From Neoceratodus forsteri (lineage: Eukaryota > Chordata > Ceratodontiformes > Ceratodontidae): a stretch of DNA of 64,000 bases. The notes below the pieces were generated by a model. The model saw only the letters and a program-made list of their open reading frames with translations. It did not search any database and was not told the DNA's origin. The stretch spans positions 459,853,501 to 459,917,500 of the forward strand of contig CM057454.1 in the NCBI GenBank assembly GCA_016271365.2. Reading direction: 5' to 3'. This document shows positions 22,051-34,415 of this stretch, one piece after another. The first letter of the stretch is position 1. Each line of letters begins with the position of its first letter. The translations under genes were made by a program, and so were the position numbers.

Positions 22051-24376
22051 TCAAAGGAGGTGGTACTGGGGAGATTTGGCCGTTACATTCCTAGTGGACC
22101 TTCTGCGAGGAAGAGGTGACTGTACAGGTAAAGCAAAATTCCCACTCTCTGAGCCTACCAACTCTTCATAGCAGACTGGTGTAAAGAGCTCTAAATCTGG
22201 AGCCAATCCAGGCTCTGGTTTATGCAGACCTGATGGGCCAGGGGTATCATCTGAAAGAATTATTAAATCCTCCTCCTTTGGCATAGGAAGCATGGGGGGA
22301 TCTTGAACAGCTGTGTCCACCTCTGAGGGTTGAGCAACTGCCGCATGCTGTGCTTGTTGTATAAGCAAGTCAGGGCTACCACAAGAGGCTTTGTTCCATG
22401 CTGCCCACGGGCATTCCCCAAACATGTGGCCATACTCCTCACATAGATCGCACCTGGTGTGGTTTGTGCACTGCATGGTGGTATGGCCTATCTCTCCACA
22501 GTTGTCACATCTGGGCCTATCACATGTGCTTGATAAATGGGTCCTAGAGATGCATTTATAGCATGCCCTAGGTTGCCCTGCATAAAAGCAAACCCCTCTG
22601 TCCCTTCCCAACATAAAAGAGTTTGGGATATGCATAATGCCTTTCTCATTTTGTCTTAATTTCACTTTGTACTTCCAGCCCCAGTCCAAAATAATTCATT
22701 ATCTAAATTGCTTCAGGCTCACTCAGAATGTCATATTTCTGTGCCAACCAATATGTGATGTCCTCTACATGGACCCCCTCATTCCTAAACATCACCATCA
22801 CATGCTTAATCAGTGGTTTGGTCAATGGGATAACAACAAAGGGGGTCAATGTAGGGGAGAACTTAACTTGCCCATACCTCTTCCAAAACAAATCCAGAGC
22901 ATAGGCACAGCGAAAGCTGACATCAAAATTATCTTCCCCAATATATTAATGAAAGCATAGACTTCCCTGAGGGTAAAGCACTAATGAGTCTTTTAACAGT
23001 ATTTTCCCACATGATATCTGTCTGGCCTATCTTTAAGCCCCTTTATTTCTAATGCTCACCGCATTTCTCCTGAGTGCTGCTTCTTTTTAACTTTGCAATA
23101 AGTTCTGATAACAATGTTTTTAACTGAGTCAATGTCCTGCCGGCCTCAGGTCAGAGCAGATCCCATACTCCGTGCAGGTTGAGCATTAGATGGGGCTTTT
23201 AAATGTCCTTTATTCCTTCTGAAACACTAGGCCCTTTATTATGTTCTGATAGAACTGGTGCCCCTCCTCCCACCTTCTGTGGGCTGCCTTTGGAATTTTC
23301 TTTCGTCTGTCCATCCAACTTTGGCATCCATTCAGGAGAAGCCTGAGATAAATTAAACATACTATATCCCAAGTGGGGTCAGGCAGCCAGACTCCCCAGG
23401 AGACTGTTTCCATTCAGCCTCCACCAAGGCCTTCTAAGGGAACCAAGCATTGCAGGGAGAGGGGGAATGCTGCCTGCAAGGGCTATATCACTCTTATTGG
23501 ATTACAATCAGGAATCACCCCAATGTTTCTTTTAGCCAGCTTTATTGCAGCCCTCTTGTCCTTAACTTCCTCAGTTCTCCCAGCTCTTTGATTACCCTCT
23601 TTAAAAGAATAACATGTAAGCCCTTCCTACGATTGTCCTGCAGTTTGATATTTTATAATGTCTGATTTAATTGTTTTACTAACAAGCCCTTCAGGCTGCT
23701 TGAAAACAAATCCAGCCATTTTCGATAGAGTTACTGGGGCTTTGCATTCCCTTCTTGGCTCTTCTGCCCTTGGGAGTCCTTTCTGCAAATTTTTTATTTC
23801 AAAAGGAGGGAGTTCCTCCACTTTCTTCCCCTTCATATTTTGTTTTGTTTGTTGAGGCTTTAGGCACGTATTAAATGTGATGCTACTGCTGCCAGCCTGA
23901 CATCACAGTTTTAGAGTTTCAGTCGGTAGAGGAAAATGGCTTCGCCCCACCTGTCGGGGTGTTTGATGCTGCAGATCATCTGGCCTTTGAAAGGCCAAGT
24001 TCTGTTGATGACAGGGGAACTCCCAATTGTAGATCAGCTATTTGCACAGCAAGGCACTTGCTCTCCTTCTGGTGCCTTTTTCTGCTTTTAATGCATGTAG
24101 CAGCTCCTGCTGCTTCTCCTCTGTATTTCCTGGTGAGATTGTTTTCTCCTAATTTTCTATGTTAATGCTTGGATCCTCTGTAGAGATATAAACATCCATG
24201 ATGTTCTCTGCAGAATCCTCTAAAATCGGTGTTTCTTCAAATAAATGTTCAGCCTCTGGCAAATTCAAGATAGGAGAGGAGGCCATCTCTCCTATCTCTA
24301 CAGCATCTGCACCTTCCAGTCCTTCTCCTCCTGGATCCACAGGGGCAGCCATCTTGGCCAAAGACCAGGATGTCAA
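22051..24376 (-). pseudogene. LINE A ORF1 protein with three CCHC zinc knuckles
   Basis: Minus strand. The best start is the Met at 24376 (MTSWSLAKMAAPV). The C-terminal half (22051-22689) is open for 212 codons and has three C-x2-C-x4-H-x4-C knuckles in a row: CYKCISRTHLSSTC, CDNCGEIGHTTMQC and CDLCEEYGHMFGEC. Upstream (22703-22960) is a Tx1-like domain with TPFVVIPLTKPLIKHVMVMF. An acidic Ser/Pro-rich tail follows the knuckles. ORF1 proteins of this kind coat LINE RNA. At least three frame breaks separate the N-terminal, middle and knuckle parts. Confidence 0.75.
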
Positions 24377-24538
24377 AGGCTCCCCTAGAGGTTAGTAGGG
24401 GAAATTTTTATTAGAGCTACACAACAAATATTATTAGACAAAAACAGTACTCGGAATAGATACAAATGCTAATACACATGAGTCAGTAGAAAAAGATAGA
24501 GAGCAAAAACATACAGGAATAAAAGAAAAAGCAATTTG

Positions 24539-25703
24539 TCATAGAAGTACAAGCCATCCAAGGAAGGGAGAAATATTGTCTTTCAAAAAAGGTACCTCTT
24601 TCCAGCATGCCAACCATTCAACATAATGTAAATGTTGATTTTCATGCAGACAGTGATTCAACAATTCGTGCTCAATCCTTTCTACAACACATTTAGGGTC
24701 TTTATAAACTTGTTGCAAAACAAATTTACACCTACATTGCCATAAAATAAATTTAAACAAAGCAAAAAGTCTTAAAAGCCATCATCAAAGGTAGTATGTG
24801 TCAAGAAACTCCCCACAACCACCACCACCACTTCCACATATGTAACAGTTTGCCATTTAGGGTTCTTCCATTTTATAGCTAAACTAGTCCACACTTCTCT
24901 GACATAAGGACAATGTATCAAAAATGAGACATAGACTCTTCCCGAGCCACACAAGACTGTCTAGGGCACAGTCTTTCCGATTGACTCTTGTGTTTAGCAT
25001 TACTTTTAACACTGAGTCGACACATGGTTACACAGCCAGAGACATCCCTGAATCTGATGGAATCCGTTTATCTTGTAAGACTTAGAATATCTTCCCGTGA
25101 TACATGTCTGGTATATCCTTAAACTCAGGGGAGATAGCACGTTCCTGTGATTGTATTATAGTGTAGATCGATTTACTAGAGTTGGATACTATCTGATCAG
25201 GAAAAAGTTTCTATTTTCTATTTTTTTTAATCACAGGGTGAAGGTAAGCTGGACAAGCTTTCACTGATATAGGCGGTCCTCCCTGTACAGTCCATGCTCC
25301 AACCAAAGGTCGGAACCAATAATCTGCAAAAACCACCCAAGCTTTATTGTGTGGTTTAAATAAATTCAGTATATTCCTCTTAAAAAATGACTATAATAGA
25401 AAGAAATAGAATTCACACAATTTAAACCACCTTTAGCAATGGGCAAATAAAGAATGTCTCTCTTGATGGGGTTCAGCTGACTTCCCAAATAACCTGAAAA
25501 AAACAACTTAAGGGTGTTGTTTCCAAAGCCTGAAGGATAGGGTACATTACACTAAGATAAAGAAATAGGTGGAGCAGAAAGGTTTTAACCATCAGAACCT
25601 TCTTTAGTTTCATCTGCTGCCATGATTTCCAAACAGCCACTTTGTGTTTTGCTATATATAATTTGTCATTCCAGTTGAGACAAGCATTATTCCCCCCTCC
25701 CAA
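24539..25703 (-). pseudogene. LINE B, 3' part of ORF2
   Basis: Fragments include LYIAKHKVAVWKSW near 25630 and, further 3', FLIHCPYVREVWTSLAIKWK near 24900. The second matches the H-C-x-x-x-x-x-x-W pattern of the Cys/His tail that LINE A shows at 15244-15540. A (GTG)n-type stretch encodes a run of valines. The reading frames are discontinuous. Confidence 0.55.
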
Positions 25704-25749
25704 ACTGAAATCCTAAAACCTTAAAAGTTCTTTGGAAACCGGTATATCT

Positions 25750-27100
25750 TGCAGAACATCTAATACTAGGGTCAAGTCACTAAGTGGGCATATAGTACTG
25801 TTGGTCCTGTTAATGGAATAGCTGCTATAGCCAAATAGGAATCTACTTGATATAATACTCTATGGCCAGAGGCACAATCTGCAATAAAAACACACACATC
25901 ATCATCAGCATATGCTGCAATTTTAAACATGAATGGGTTATTCTTGGGGTGAATACCCACTATAGACTCATCCTGATAAGCAGTCTCAGAAGAGAATCCA
26001 GACAAAACACATACAACAGGGGGCTCAGTGGACACCCCTGTCATACCCCTTTATTTATAGAGACATATGTCCCCAAATAGCCATTTACCAAGGGTACAGC
26101 CATTGCCATTTGGTACAATAACTGTATCCAAGAGCAGAATTCAGCCGGGAGCCCATAACTGCGGAGAACATGTGTGATAAAGTGGTATGGCACTCAATCA
26201 AAGGCCTTTTCTTGTTCTAAAGACATAATGAAGCCAGTAAAGAGATTCTCCTTGCCTTGTTCCACCAATTCCCGAAGCAGAAGAAGATTATCTTCTATAG
26301 ATTGTCCAGGTATGGAACATGTCTGAGTTACAGAAATCAAATGTGGGGCAGTTCGTAACAAACATGCATGAAGTATTTTCATTAACATTTTGAAGTCAGT
26401 GTGTTTAATAAACTGAGAGATCTCCAATTGTTAAGATTACTTCTGTCATTCTTTTTATGAATGAGAATTTGGACCGCTACACACATATGAAAATCAAATG
26501 TCTGATGCTGTAAACACCAATTGAATACTTCTGTAAGCACATCTACAAGAATAGGACTAAAGGATTTATAAAATTCAGTAGGAAGCCATCCAAACCGGGT
26601 AGTATCTTTTCAGGTGAGCTATCGCCTGTTGCACTTCCTGGTTTTGGACAGGTCCAGTAAGGGAAGGAAAGGAAGAATGTCAGCAGGGAGATCTGGTAAT
26701 TTTAAGGTCTCCAGAAAAGTCAGAATATTACTGTCCTCTATAGGCGATGAGGTACACAGGTGTTTAAAATAATCAGTAACCACTCTTAAAATCTCAGGTG
26801 TGGAGGTGACTAAAGCACCATTTTGAGATCTAACTTCAGTTAAAATCCTACCTGATATCCATTTACTACAACTATCAAATGCATCACCAAAACCCTTTTG
26901 CCTTGTGAACAAATCTATGTTCGTTCAACAGAGAAGCTGCTCGAAATATTGGAGATCTTCCAGTTGGAACCATAAAGCAAGATATTTTTATACTGGTGTG
27001 TCTGATGTGACTTTGAAATGTAGTAACCGAAAGCTTAAAGTCATGTTTTGTCTCCACCCAACAGGTACTTAAGTCATTTGATAATCCGCCACAGTCATAC
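25750..27100 (-). pseudogene. LINE B reverse transcriptase domain
   Basis: RT landmarks are visible in order on the minus strand: TDFKMLMKILHACLL, SIPGQSIEDNLLLLRELVEQ, SLEQEKAFD (box A with the catalytic Asp displaced) and AAYADDDVCVFIADC (palm YADD). The finger region with ILPFLPLLDLS lies upstream at 26619-26912. Frames change at about 26430, 26190 and 25980. The YADD aspartates are still encoded. Confidence 0.75.
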
Positions 27101-27154
27101 ATGCTTTAAGCAGCTCCTGAATGGATTTGAAAAGATAGTCATTTTCTAATAAAA

Positions 27155-27900
27155 TTACATTGAGCTTCCAATAGCCCTTCCCATAAAAGTATGCAGTCCC
27201 AGACCTATTGTGGTAGCCAGGAGCACATGATCAGAGGTCTCAGTCAGGATAGTCTTAGCCTGAGAAACATGGACTTGTTGGCTAGTAATGACAAAATCTA
27301 TCCTGGTGGACTGCTGACCTTCAAAAAAAGTATGTCCTCCTTGTGAATGACATGCCCTATAAGTATCCTGAAGCTTACAGGTGGATAATATATGCTTAAG
27401 GCAATTAGTATCACAAAAGTCCTTATCAGTTTGTGTCCCTCTATCTTGTTTAGCAACTACACAGTTAAAATCCCACCCCAAATAATATGTTTGGTGGAAA
27501 AAAATGGTTTAATAATATTAAAAATCTATTCTACCATTTTTGTTACATGAACATATATGTTTATTGGCCTCCAATCTAGGTTCTGGTATGTAAAATCAAG
27601 CAATAATGCCCTCCCAGAATGGATTTCCACCAAGTTGGTAATGTGAAACTTATCACCACGAAACAGAATCCCTACACCAGCACAAGTATTCACCCAAAAG
27701 AAAAAAGGGGCCCCAGTACCAAAGTCATTTTGCTGCTTGAACTAAAGGCAAAATGTTCAATCTAGTGTCCTGTAGAAAGTAGATATCAAAGAGCAGATTC
27801 TGCAGCATAGATAAGGACACTAGCGACGCTGTGCATTTTAATACTATTATATTAAATGTGGCAACACTCAGCTGCACAGATAGTGACATCTAGAAAACAC
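27155..27900 (-). pseudogene. LINE B endonuclease domain
   Basis: The open part contains MGWDFNCVVAKQDRG (GDxN-type motif, G-W-D-F-N), TRIDFVITSQQV (R-I-D-F) and TETSDHVLLATTIGLG (S-D-H). These are three successive APE-endonuclease motifs at normal spacing. The N-terminal motifs (27500-27900) are present only as broken frames. Confidence 0.7.
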
Positions 27901-27912
27901 AGGGAGGGAGGA

Positions 27913-30365
27913 TCAAGTAACTTTACCCAATCTAGAACTCCTCCAAGGCCGAACCCTAAGACTTTTAGACCTGTCTGGGCCTACTGTATTTTGTGTGGAA
28001 TCCTCTTCCATATCAGAGGATAAAAGGGGTTGAGAAGACATTTCCAAATCTCCTCCATGCTCAGACTCCTCTGATGTCCTAGATAAGGCTTCAAACTTTT
28101 TACTTAAGGGAATACCACTCTCAAGAGAAGATGCTTTAGCAATCTTAGTCCGCGTCAGTGTTTGTCTGAAAGCATATCTTTTTGCTGTCACACCCATGTC
28201 TGGGGGTTGCATAACCGTGTGAGCTACAGTGGATGTAGTAGAGCTCTCAGGAGTTACCAGAACCTCCGCATCCCCCAGCATGTCCTCATCCAAGTCCTGT
28301 TCCATAGGACTTCCAACTAGTACTCTGTGTTCCAAGTCTGAATGGAGGGAGGGGTTGGGCAGGGGAAGCTAAGTAGTAGTCTTACTAGAAAGTGGCTGTG
28401 GAGGAGCCTCACTAGGCAGGTCAGAGGGTATTGAGGGACACGAGGCTATAGTGGTGGGGTCAGAAGCAGGCCTAAGAGCAGCAATATCCTTCTGTTGGGC
28501 CTCTGTAAGGATAGTGTCCTGATTTGGACAATCAGTCCTGTTATGTGTGGCCCAGGGACAGGTTCTCAAAGCATGGCTTATTTCATCACATAGGTTACAT
28601 TTTAATTCATTCTGACAGTCTGCACTAGAATGACTATAAGAGAGACAAAGACTACATTTAAGATGATCACAGGCTGAACTCAAATGCATATAGGAACCAC
28701 ACTTAAAGCAGGTCTTGGGCTGTCCTGCATAAAAACATTGCCCCTATTCCCTTCCCAAAAACAGAGTATTAGGCAAATTAATAGGTCCAACGTTGTTGTG
28801 TTTGAGGCAGACCTGAAATTTCCAGCCCCCTGTCCAGAAATGTTCTTCCTCAAAAATAGGCTGAGGGACACCCAAAACTTCACATGGTTGTTGTAACCAA
28901 TGGAGAATGTCATGTACTGCAACATTCTCATGATGAAAGAGAACAGTAATCATTTTAATTGCAGGCTTGGTCAGAGGAATCACTCTGAAAGGCAGCCATA
29001 AGGCAGTGTAACATAGTGATTCATATTTTGCCTGGAATCTGTCCAAACCCTGAGGAGTTTTAAAACTGATATCATAAAGGCAGTCCCAGAAACATAAAGT
29101 AAGGCATAGATTTCACTGGTAAAAAAATGAGAGATCCCTTAATGAGCACATTGATATGATCAGGAACATTAGACAGCCCTCTAAATACTGCAACTGAGAA
29201 GCATTTCTTCTCTGCATGAGAGGCTGTCCAGAAAAATGTCCCATCTCCTAAATTCTTCACGTGATCAAGGAGTGGTTTCTTGTATCAGTGTGTGGGCCCT
29301 GTGGGGTGGAATCTGTATCCATAATGCTTCTCCCCAAGTGGGGAGTTTAGTGCTAGGCCCCTCATCTTCTGATGAGGAACCCAAAAGTAGTGGGACTTTA
29401 GGCAAACAAGAATTGTCGAGTATTGGCAGCACATCTGCTGCATGGAAATCTAAATCAGAGTCAGTGACAAAGGTGCACGGTTGTAAAACCTTCCCTTGTC
29501 ACATTGAACATGCCTCTGAGGTCTGGTTGCACTCCACGCTCACCCAGAATCAGGCTATGTGCGCATCAGAATCAATGTCCCTCCATACCCAGTTTCCAGC
29601 CTGCACAGCAACAAGCATTCTAAAGACTGAGAGAGCTCTCCCAGCCTAGAGGTCCATAGTTCAACAGACTCAGTTCTTTCCTATGCAAGCCTAACCCCAG
29701 CAGAGGTAGCCACATTTTCATCCAACACAACATAGACAGCACTTACAGTTTCAGGAGGTATCAGCATAGGGAAATGATAGCAGGCGTCATGAGGTTTGAA
29801 GCAGTAGGCACTGAGGTAAGCAACGGCACTCCTTTGATGCATGTGCATCATTAGGCCGATTGACAAGTGGCTCACCTGAGTCTGACACAACAGCCGGCAA
29901 GTCTGTGGATGGAGCCAGGATAGGCGCTGCAGAACTGAAAGCAGAACTAGAGTTCAATCGTGGTTTAGCTTGGTCAGGTAACTCAGCCACAGAAGTAGTC
30001 AGAGAATGCTCTTCAGCTGAAATTACAGCCAGTACCAGGTCCCTTTGAGTTTTATACATAGTTTGAAGCCACTGTTCATCAGCTACAGCAGTGCTAGAAG
30101 GCATAGATTCCAAATTTTTAACAACATTCGGTACCAGCGGTCCCAAATCTACATTGTCAGAACAGGTAGCAATCTCCAGAGGTGCACCTGTAGGTAGGGA
30201 GATCAACTCACCTGCAGGTACACCAGCAGAGTGAATGTCTGGATCAGCATCCATCGCAACAGAGACTCCCCCTACCACAGAGTAGGGGAATTTCCCCGGT
30301 GCCCTGTCCAAATTTCCACCATTCACTAAAAATACCACCAACAGCTTAATCTGGTTCAATGTCAT
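27913..30365 (-). pseudogene. LINE B ORF1 protein with CCHC knuckles
   Basis: From Met 30365 (MTLNQIKLLVVF) the N-terminal part is open for 192 codons and rich in Ser, Pro and acidic residues. After breaks, the middle domain (28744-29046) reads WLPFRVIPLTKPAIKMITVL and is homologous to the LINE A middle domain. Three knuckles follow: CFKCGSYMHLSSAC, CSLCLSYSHSSADC and CNLCDEISHALRTC. The C-terminus (27913-28335) is acidic, then basic at the very end. It is an RNA-binding nucleocapsid-like role by family knowledge. Confidence 0.75.
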
Positions 30366-30450
30366 TTGGCATTCATCTGTATCCCCCTCCCCCGGGTCAT
30401 GCCTGAAAATAACCAGAATCTGTCTAGTGCACTTACCCGGTCAACAAAAA
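30366..30450 (+). repeat. (AAAT)n-tailed repeat, copy 3 (short fragment)
   Basis: The block CCCGGGTCATGCCTGAAAAT then CTAGTGCACTTACCCGGTCA and an A-rich tail is the plus-strand version of the ends seen at 12760, 17940 and 52340. Here only about 80 bp of the element remain, so it is a severely 5'-truncated copy or one cut by LINE B. It marks the right edge of the insertion block inside LINE C. Confidence 0.65.
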
Positions 30451-33205
30451 CTAAAATTAAAAAAATGTAGTTTAAAAATAAATATGGGATTGAGGAAAAT
30501 GAATATAAGAGCAGAAAATCAGGCAAATGAGCACATCTGTATTATGTATGGAAAAAGGATTAAATGGAATATATTTACAAAACAGACACTAGATGATTTA
30601 CTTAATAATGGGCAACTAGAGAATCTAGTAAATCAAATCTTAGCTGAAAATCTAGGTCCCGGTGTAAGTAGTTAGGACTTTACAATGAGCTAATAATAAA
30701 TATTATTGCAGTTTTGAGAGATCAGAAAAGAGCAAAAAAAATATTGGACATTGGGGCACTTCATCCATGGTATGATATGGACTGGCATATATTAAGAAAC
30801 AAAATAAAAAAGGTGGGAAAAATAAGAGCAAAACAAGCATCAATAGATGTGATGAAAGCTTTCAAGTTATTGAAAGCAGAATATAGATGCGTAATAAAGG
30901 AAAAGAAAGAAATTTATAAAAATAAATTATGGGAAGCTCTGCAAGCTAGTATTGTTATCAAAGATCATGCAGACTTTTGGACATTGGTAGCTTATGGGTA
31001 TAGTATAGACAATGTCAATACAATATCATCGGTATGATATCTGAAGAACAGTGGATCAAACATTTTACTAATATCTATGGTTTAGAGCATAAGGATTGTT
31101 AAGAGGAAAGGTTGATTAGTGAAAAACAAAGGTTGTGGCCAATAATAATACTTTAATTTTCTGTCTAGAGGAAGTTAAAAATGAAATTAAGGCACAAAAA
31201 AAGAATAAGGATGTTGGTGGAGATGGGGTCCCAGCAGAATTATTACAAAATAATGTAGATTTATGGGCAAGTATTCTTACCCCAGTTTTTAATTATATAA
31301 ATATTACTTTGGGGTTACCTCAAGATTGAAATAAAGGAATAATTGTACCCCTTTTTAAAAAAGGTGATAACTAGAATCTGAAATGTTACCATCCAATGTG
31401 TTTGTTGCCAGTGTCCCAGAAAATATATTCAAGATTGATATTAGAAAGGTTAGTTAACTGGGTAGAGGAAAATGAATATATATCCAAATTCCAGTGTGGA
31501 TTTAGAAGAGCTTGTGGAACCATAGATCTGGTATTTACATTTAATTATCTCATAGATAAGTATGTGTGGGAAAAGAAAAGTACTTTATATGTTGGATTTA
31601 TAGATATTAAATCAGCGTTCGATCAAGTTAATAGATTTAAATTGTGGGATATTTTGGATAACCTGGAAGTAGATCAACATTTATTGGCTATCCTAAAAAT
31701 ATTATATACAAATACTACTGCAAATATTAGGCATGGCCGAGATGGGGCACTGTCTAAAGAAATTAATATTATTTAGGGTGTGAAACAAGGCTGCCTGTTG
31801 GCACCGCTTCTTTTTAATCTATACATAGAAACATTGATTAAGAATATTATATTGATTGACACGCTTTATCTAAGACAAAGTGCCTTTTCAGTTATTTTAT
31901 ACACAGATGATGCTATAGTGATCTTACAAATGCCGACAGGGTTACAAACAGCAATATCAAATATTATGGAGTCATTAAAGAGCCTAGATTTGGAATTGAA
32001 TGAGATCAAATCAAAAATCATGGTGCTTAGTCAAAAGAAGCAGGATGGTGACAAAAGTGGGTAATAGGAAACAACAAAATTGAAGCAGTCGCAGAGTATA
32101 AATATTAGGGGTAATTTTTGACAGCAAAGCAACCTGGTTACAGCACTTAACAGATGTTAAGTCTAATGCACATAAAACAGCAGGTGCAATTAGAAGCTTT
32201 GCATATAAATTTGCAAACAATTAATTTGTTGCCCTAAAGAAAATATTCAATACTAAATGTATCTGCCAGCTGTTATATGGGAGTGAGATATGGGGCTATA
32301 TATGCATAAACAAAATATGAGGATGAAACAAAAAGCAGCTTCTGTGAACAACCTTGAATTTACCTAGAGATTGCCCTGTTAGTTTTATGAGAACAGAAAT
32401 GGGATGTTACCCATCAAAACTAAAATACTGATTCAAGCTATAAAATTGATGGGCAACATTTTAAAAATGAAGGATGAGAGACTCCCAAAATTGTGTTGGA
32501 AAGATTTTATATATAGATTAGTAAATGGGGTTAATACTGGATGGTTTGTGAAATAGAATGATGTGTTGAGAAAGGCTGGCATGGTGGAAATATAGAATAG
32601 GAACATGTTGAATAATATTGACTTATTCGTAAGCGAGGTAATTGTGAGGCTAAAAGATATAGCAATGCAAGAAGACATGAATAGAATCCATGCAATTGAT
32701 ATGCATAGGCTATACTCTAACATTAAGGTTAACTGGGGTACAAAGAAGTATTTAATAAAATGTGAAAATTATAAACATAGAAATTTGTTATGTAGGGTAA
32801 GGTTGGCTAGTGTGGGTAACACATTTTTCAATTTGCACAGTAAATTATGTAGTATAAGTATGAAAAAGTACAAATGATTGTTAAAAAGGATCTAGAAATT
32901 ATGCATATACTTACTAAGTGCATTGTATGGCAAGAAAAAAGAAAGAAATGCCTATTCCTCTAATGGAACGACAGGGAGATGTTTTTATTAAGAGACTGTT
33001 AATGATGAATGATATTAAACATATGTATGGGTTGGCAATATTTTTTTATTGCATTGGAAAATGAAATAGTTGTGATAAGTTATATACATGTTTACCTATT
33101 TATTGTATGATATAAGTACTAAGGTCCATTTATATAGTGTTTATATGAATGTAACAAACGTGTGTTTTATACCTTTTGTACTAATAAATGAATTTGAATC
33201 TGAAT
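30451..33205 (+). mobile_element. LINE C, 3' part with reverse transcriptase (I/Vingi-like)
   Basis: Plus strand, five consecutive frames. The linker is RIKWNIFTKQTLDDLL; a basic stretch is KEKKEIYKNKLWEAL. RT boxes are KKNKDVGGDGVPAELL, a QCGFRRACGTIDLVF box, FIDIKSAFDQVNRFKLW (catalytic Asp), GVKQGCLLAPLLFNLY and LYTDDAIVIL (Y-x-D-D). The element ends near 33205 with a GAATTTGAATCTGAATG tail. The wording of the SAFD and KQGC boxes is most like I-group elements such as Vingi, but the clade is not certain. It continues the endonuclease half that stops at 14705. Confidence 0.7.
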
Positions 33206-33690
33206 GAGGCTCCAGTGTTAACTCCATCACAAAAAACAGTTAGCCATAGCATTTTGTCCACTGTTAGAGCCAACATTTGAGAGATACATGCTGATGCTTT
33301 TTGTGGAGTTGCTGTCCTTTTATAATGTGTATTCCTGGGTCCAGTTTTCCAGTGTTAAATCTGGTTAGAAAAACAAAAGATGGCCCTTTAGGGCTAAAGA
33401 GAGAGAATGAGATCTGTCACACTGGGAACAGCTAGAGTGCTATCTCTACTTTCACAAGACAGTCTGGTGCTGGGGTAGTGGAGAACTACACAGTAAAGTG
33501 CATACATGCCATTGGGAATGGTTCCATAAGAGAATATCAACAACAATGTTGTCAACATCCTGCACAGTGACGGGAACAATGCTGACAGTCAGCATTGTCC
33601 CCATTGGGACGAAGAGTTGTTCTGTTGGAGGATTTCCCCCCCCCCAACCCTCCTTCAAGTTACCACAGGGAATAGACAAATTGACCTGCA
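33206..33690. other. Spacer, nothing recognised
   Basis: No domain or repeat is recognised. An inexact short palindrome (GACAGTCAGCATTGTCCC region, 33580-33605) and a C-run at 33638 are the only features. Confidence 0.35.
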
Positions 33691-34405
33691 AGGAAATTTT
33701 TAGCTTGAATGCTAGTTCAAGGTCCCAGGGCCATGAATGGAAAATGATGACAGAAGGGAGGTTCAGGATGGACATGAGGAAATATTATTTTACAGAAAGG
33801 GTGGTGGAGCAATGGAACAGTTTTCCAACCGAGGTGGTGGGTGCTAATACAGTTGCTTGTTTCAAGCATGACTGGGACACAGTGAAAAGTACAGTGGCCA
33901 CCCAGGTGGCAGACTCAGGAAGGAGAGGTATACCATTAGGTGGACTCCACAATTAGGGTGACGGGAAAAGGCTGTGAGTGACAGGGATGTTCTGGATTTC
34001 ACAGCACCCTGCACATGTGCCCGTTTTCACCATTCACACTGTCCTCCTCCCTTTCACTCATTCTCAGACCTGGAAGAGATTATAATTAGTGTTTGGGGGT
34101 GTGTGGGGCAAAGCCCCCCTGCAAAAATAAACTCTTCTCCACTACTGTCCATTGATGACTTACATGTTTTGTGGCAGAATGTGGAGCCGCAGTCATTGCG
34201 GGTGACATGTTTCTTGTGTTCTAATTTATGGTGACCATATTCACATTGCACTGCCATGGGTGAACCAGAAGATGAAAAGGTGGTGGAGGGGGAGGGCTAG
34301 GACCCGCAATGGACAGTAGCCCCCACAGTTAGATAAGGAACTCAGGCAGACTGAATGGACTGTTGTCTTTTTCTGCCATCATTGTCTGTGTTTCTATGTT
34401 TCTAC
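33691..34405 (+). mobile_element. CR1 LINE, 5'-truncated 3' end
   Basis: The plus-strand frame reads GRFRMDMRKYYFTERVVEQW and NSFPTEVVGANTVACFKHDWD, which is the C-terminus of CR1-type ORF2 (F-R-K-x-x-R-x-x-F-T-E-R-V-V-x-x-W-N). The 3' untranslated part ends CTGAATGGACTGTTGTCTTT, TGCCATCATTGTCTGTG and TTTCTATGTTTCTA. The same end, in reverse, begins the CR1 copy at 41883 (CATAGAAACATAGAA). Confidence 0.75.
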
Positions 34406-34415
34406 TCTATATATA

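Larger units (their letters stand above)
14961..24393 (-). mobile_element. LINE A (Tx1/L1-type), interrupted by 3.4 kb
   Basis: A minus-strand non-LTR element with the full domain order. From its 5' end it has ORF1 with three CCHC zinc knuckles (24376-22051), an endonuclease split in two (21867-21365 and 17925-17562), reverse transcriptase (about 17500-16400) and a C-terminal Cys/His region (about 15540-15244). It ends at AATAAAATC-like sequence abutting the V-SINE. ORF1 with tandem CCHC knuckles plus an L1-like RT is the pattern of the Tx1 clade of L1 elements found in frogs and fishes. Excluding the 3.4 kb insertion the element is about 6 kb, a normal full length. Stops and frameshifts occur throughout. 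Confidence 0.75.
24394..30365 (-). mobile_element. LINE B (Tx1/L1-type), full-length-like
   Basis: A second minus-strand element of the same family as LINE A and directly upstream of it in their shared orientation. Its domains are ORF1 with three CCHC knuckles (30365-27913), endonuclease (about 27900-27155), RT (about 27100-25750) and C-terminal segment (25703-24539). Length about 6.0 kb, as expected for an intact copy. It resembles LINE A box by box (shared FYAGQP before the first knuckle, shared VIPLTKP) but is clearly diverged, so these are two insertions rather than a recent duplication. Frameshifts are frequent. Confidence 0.75.
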
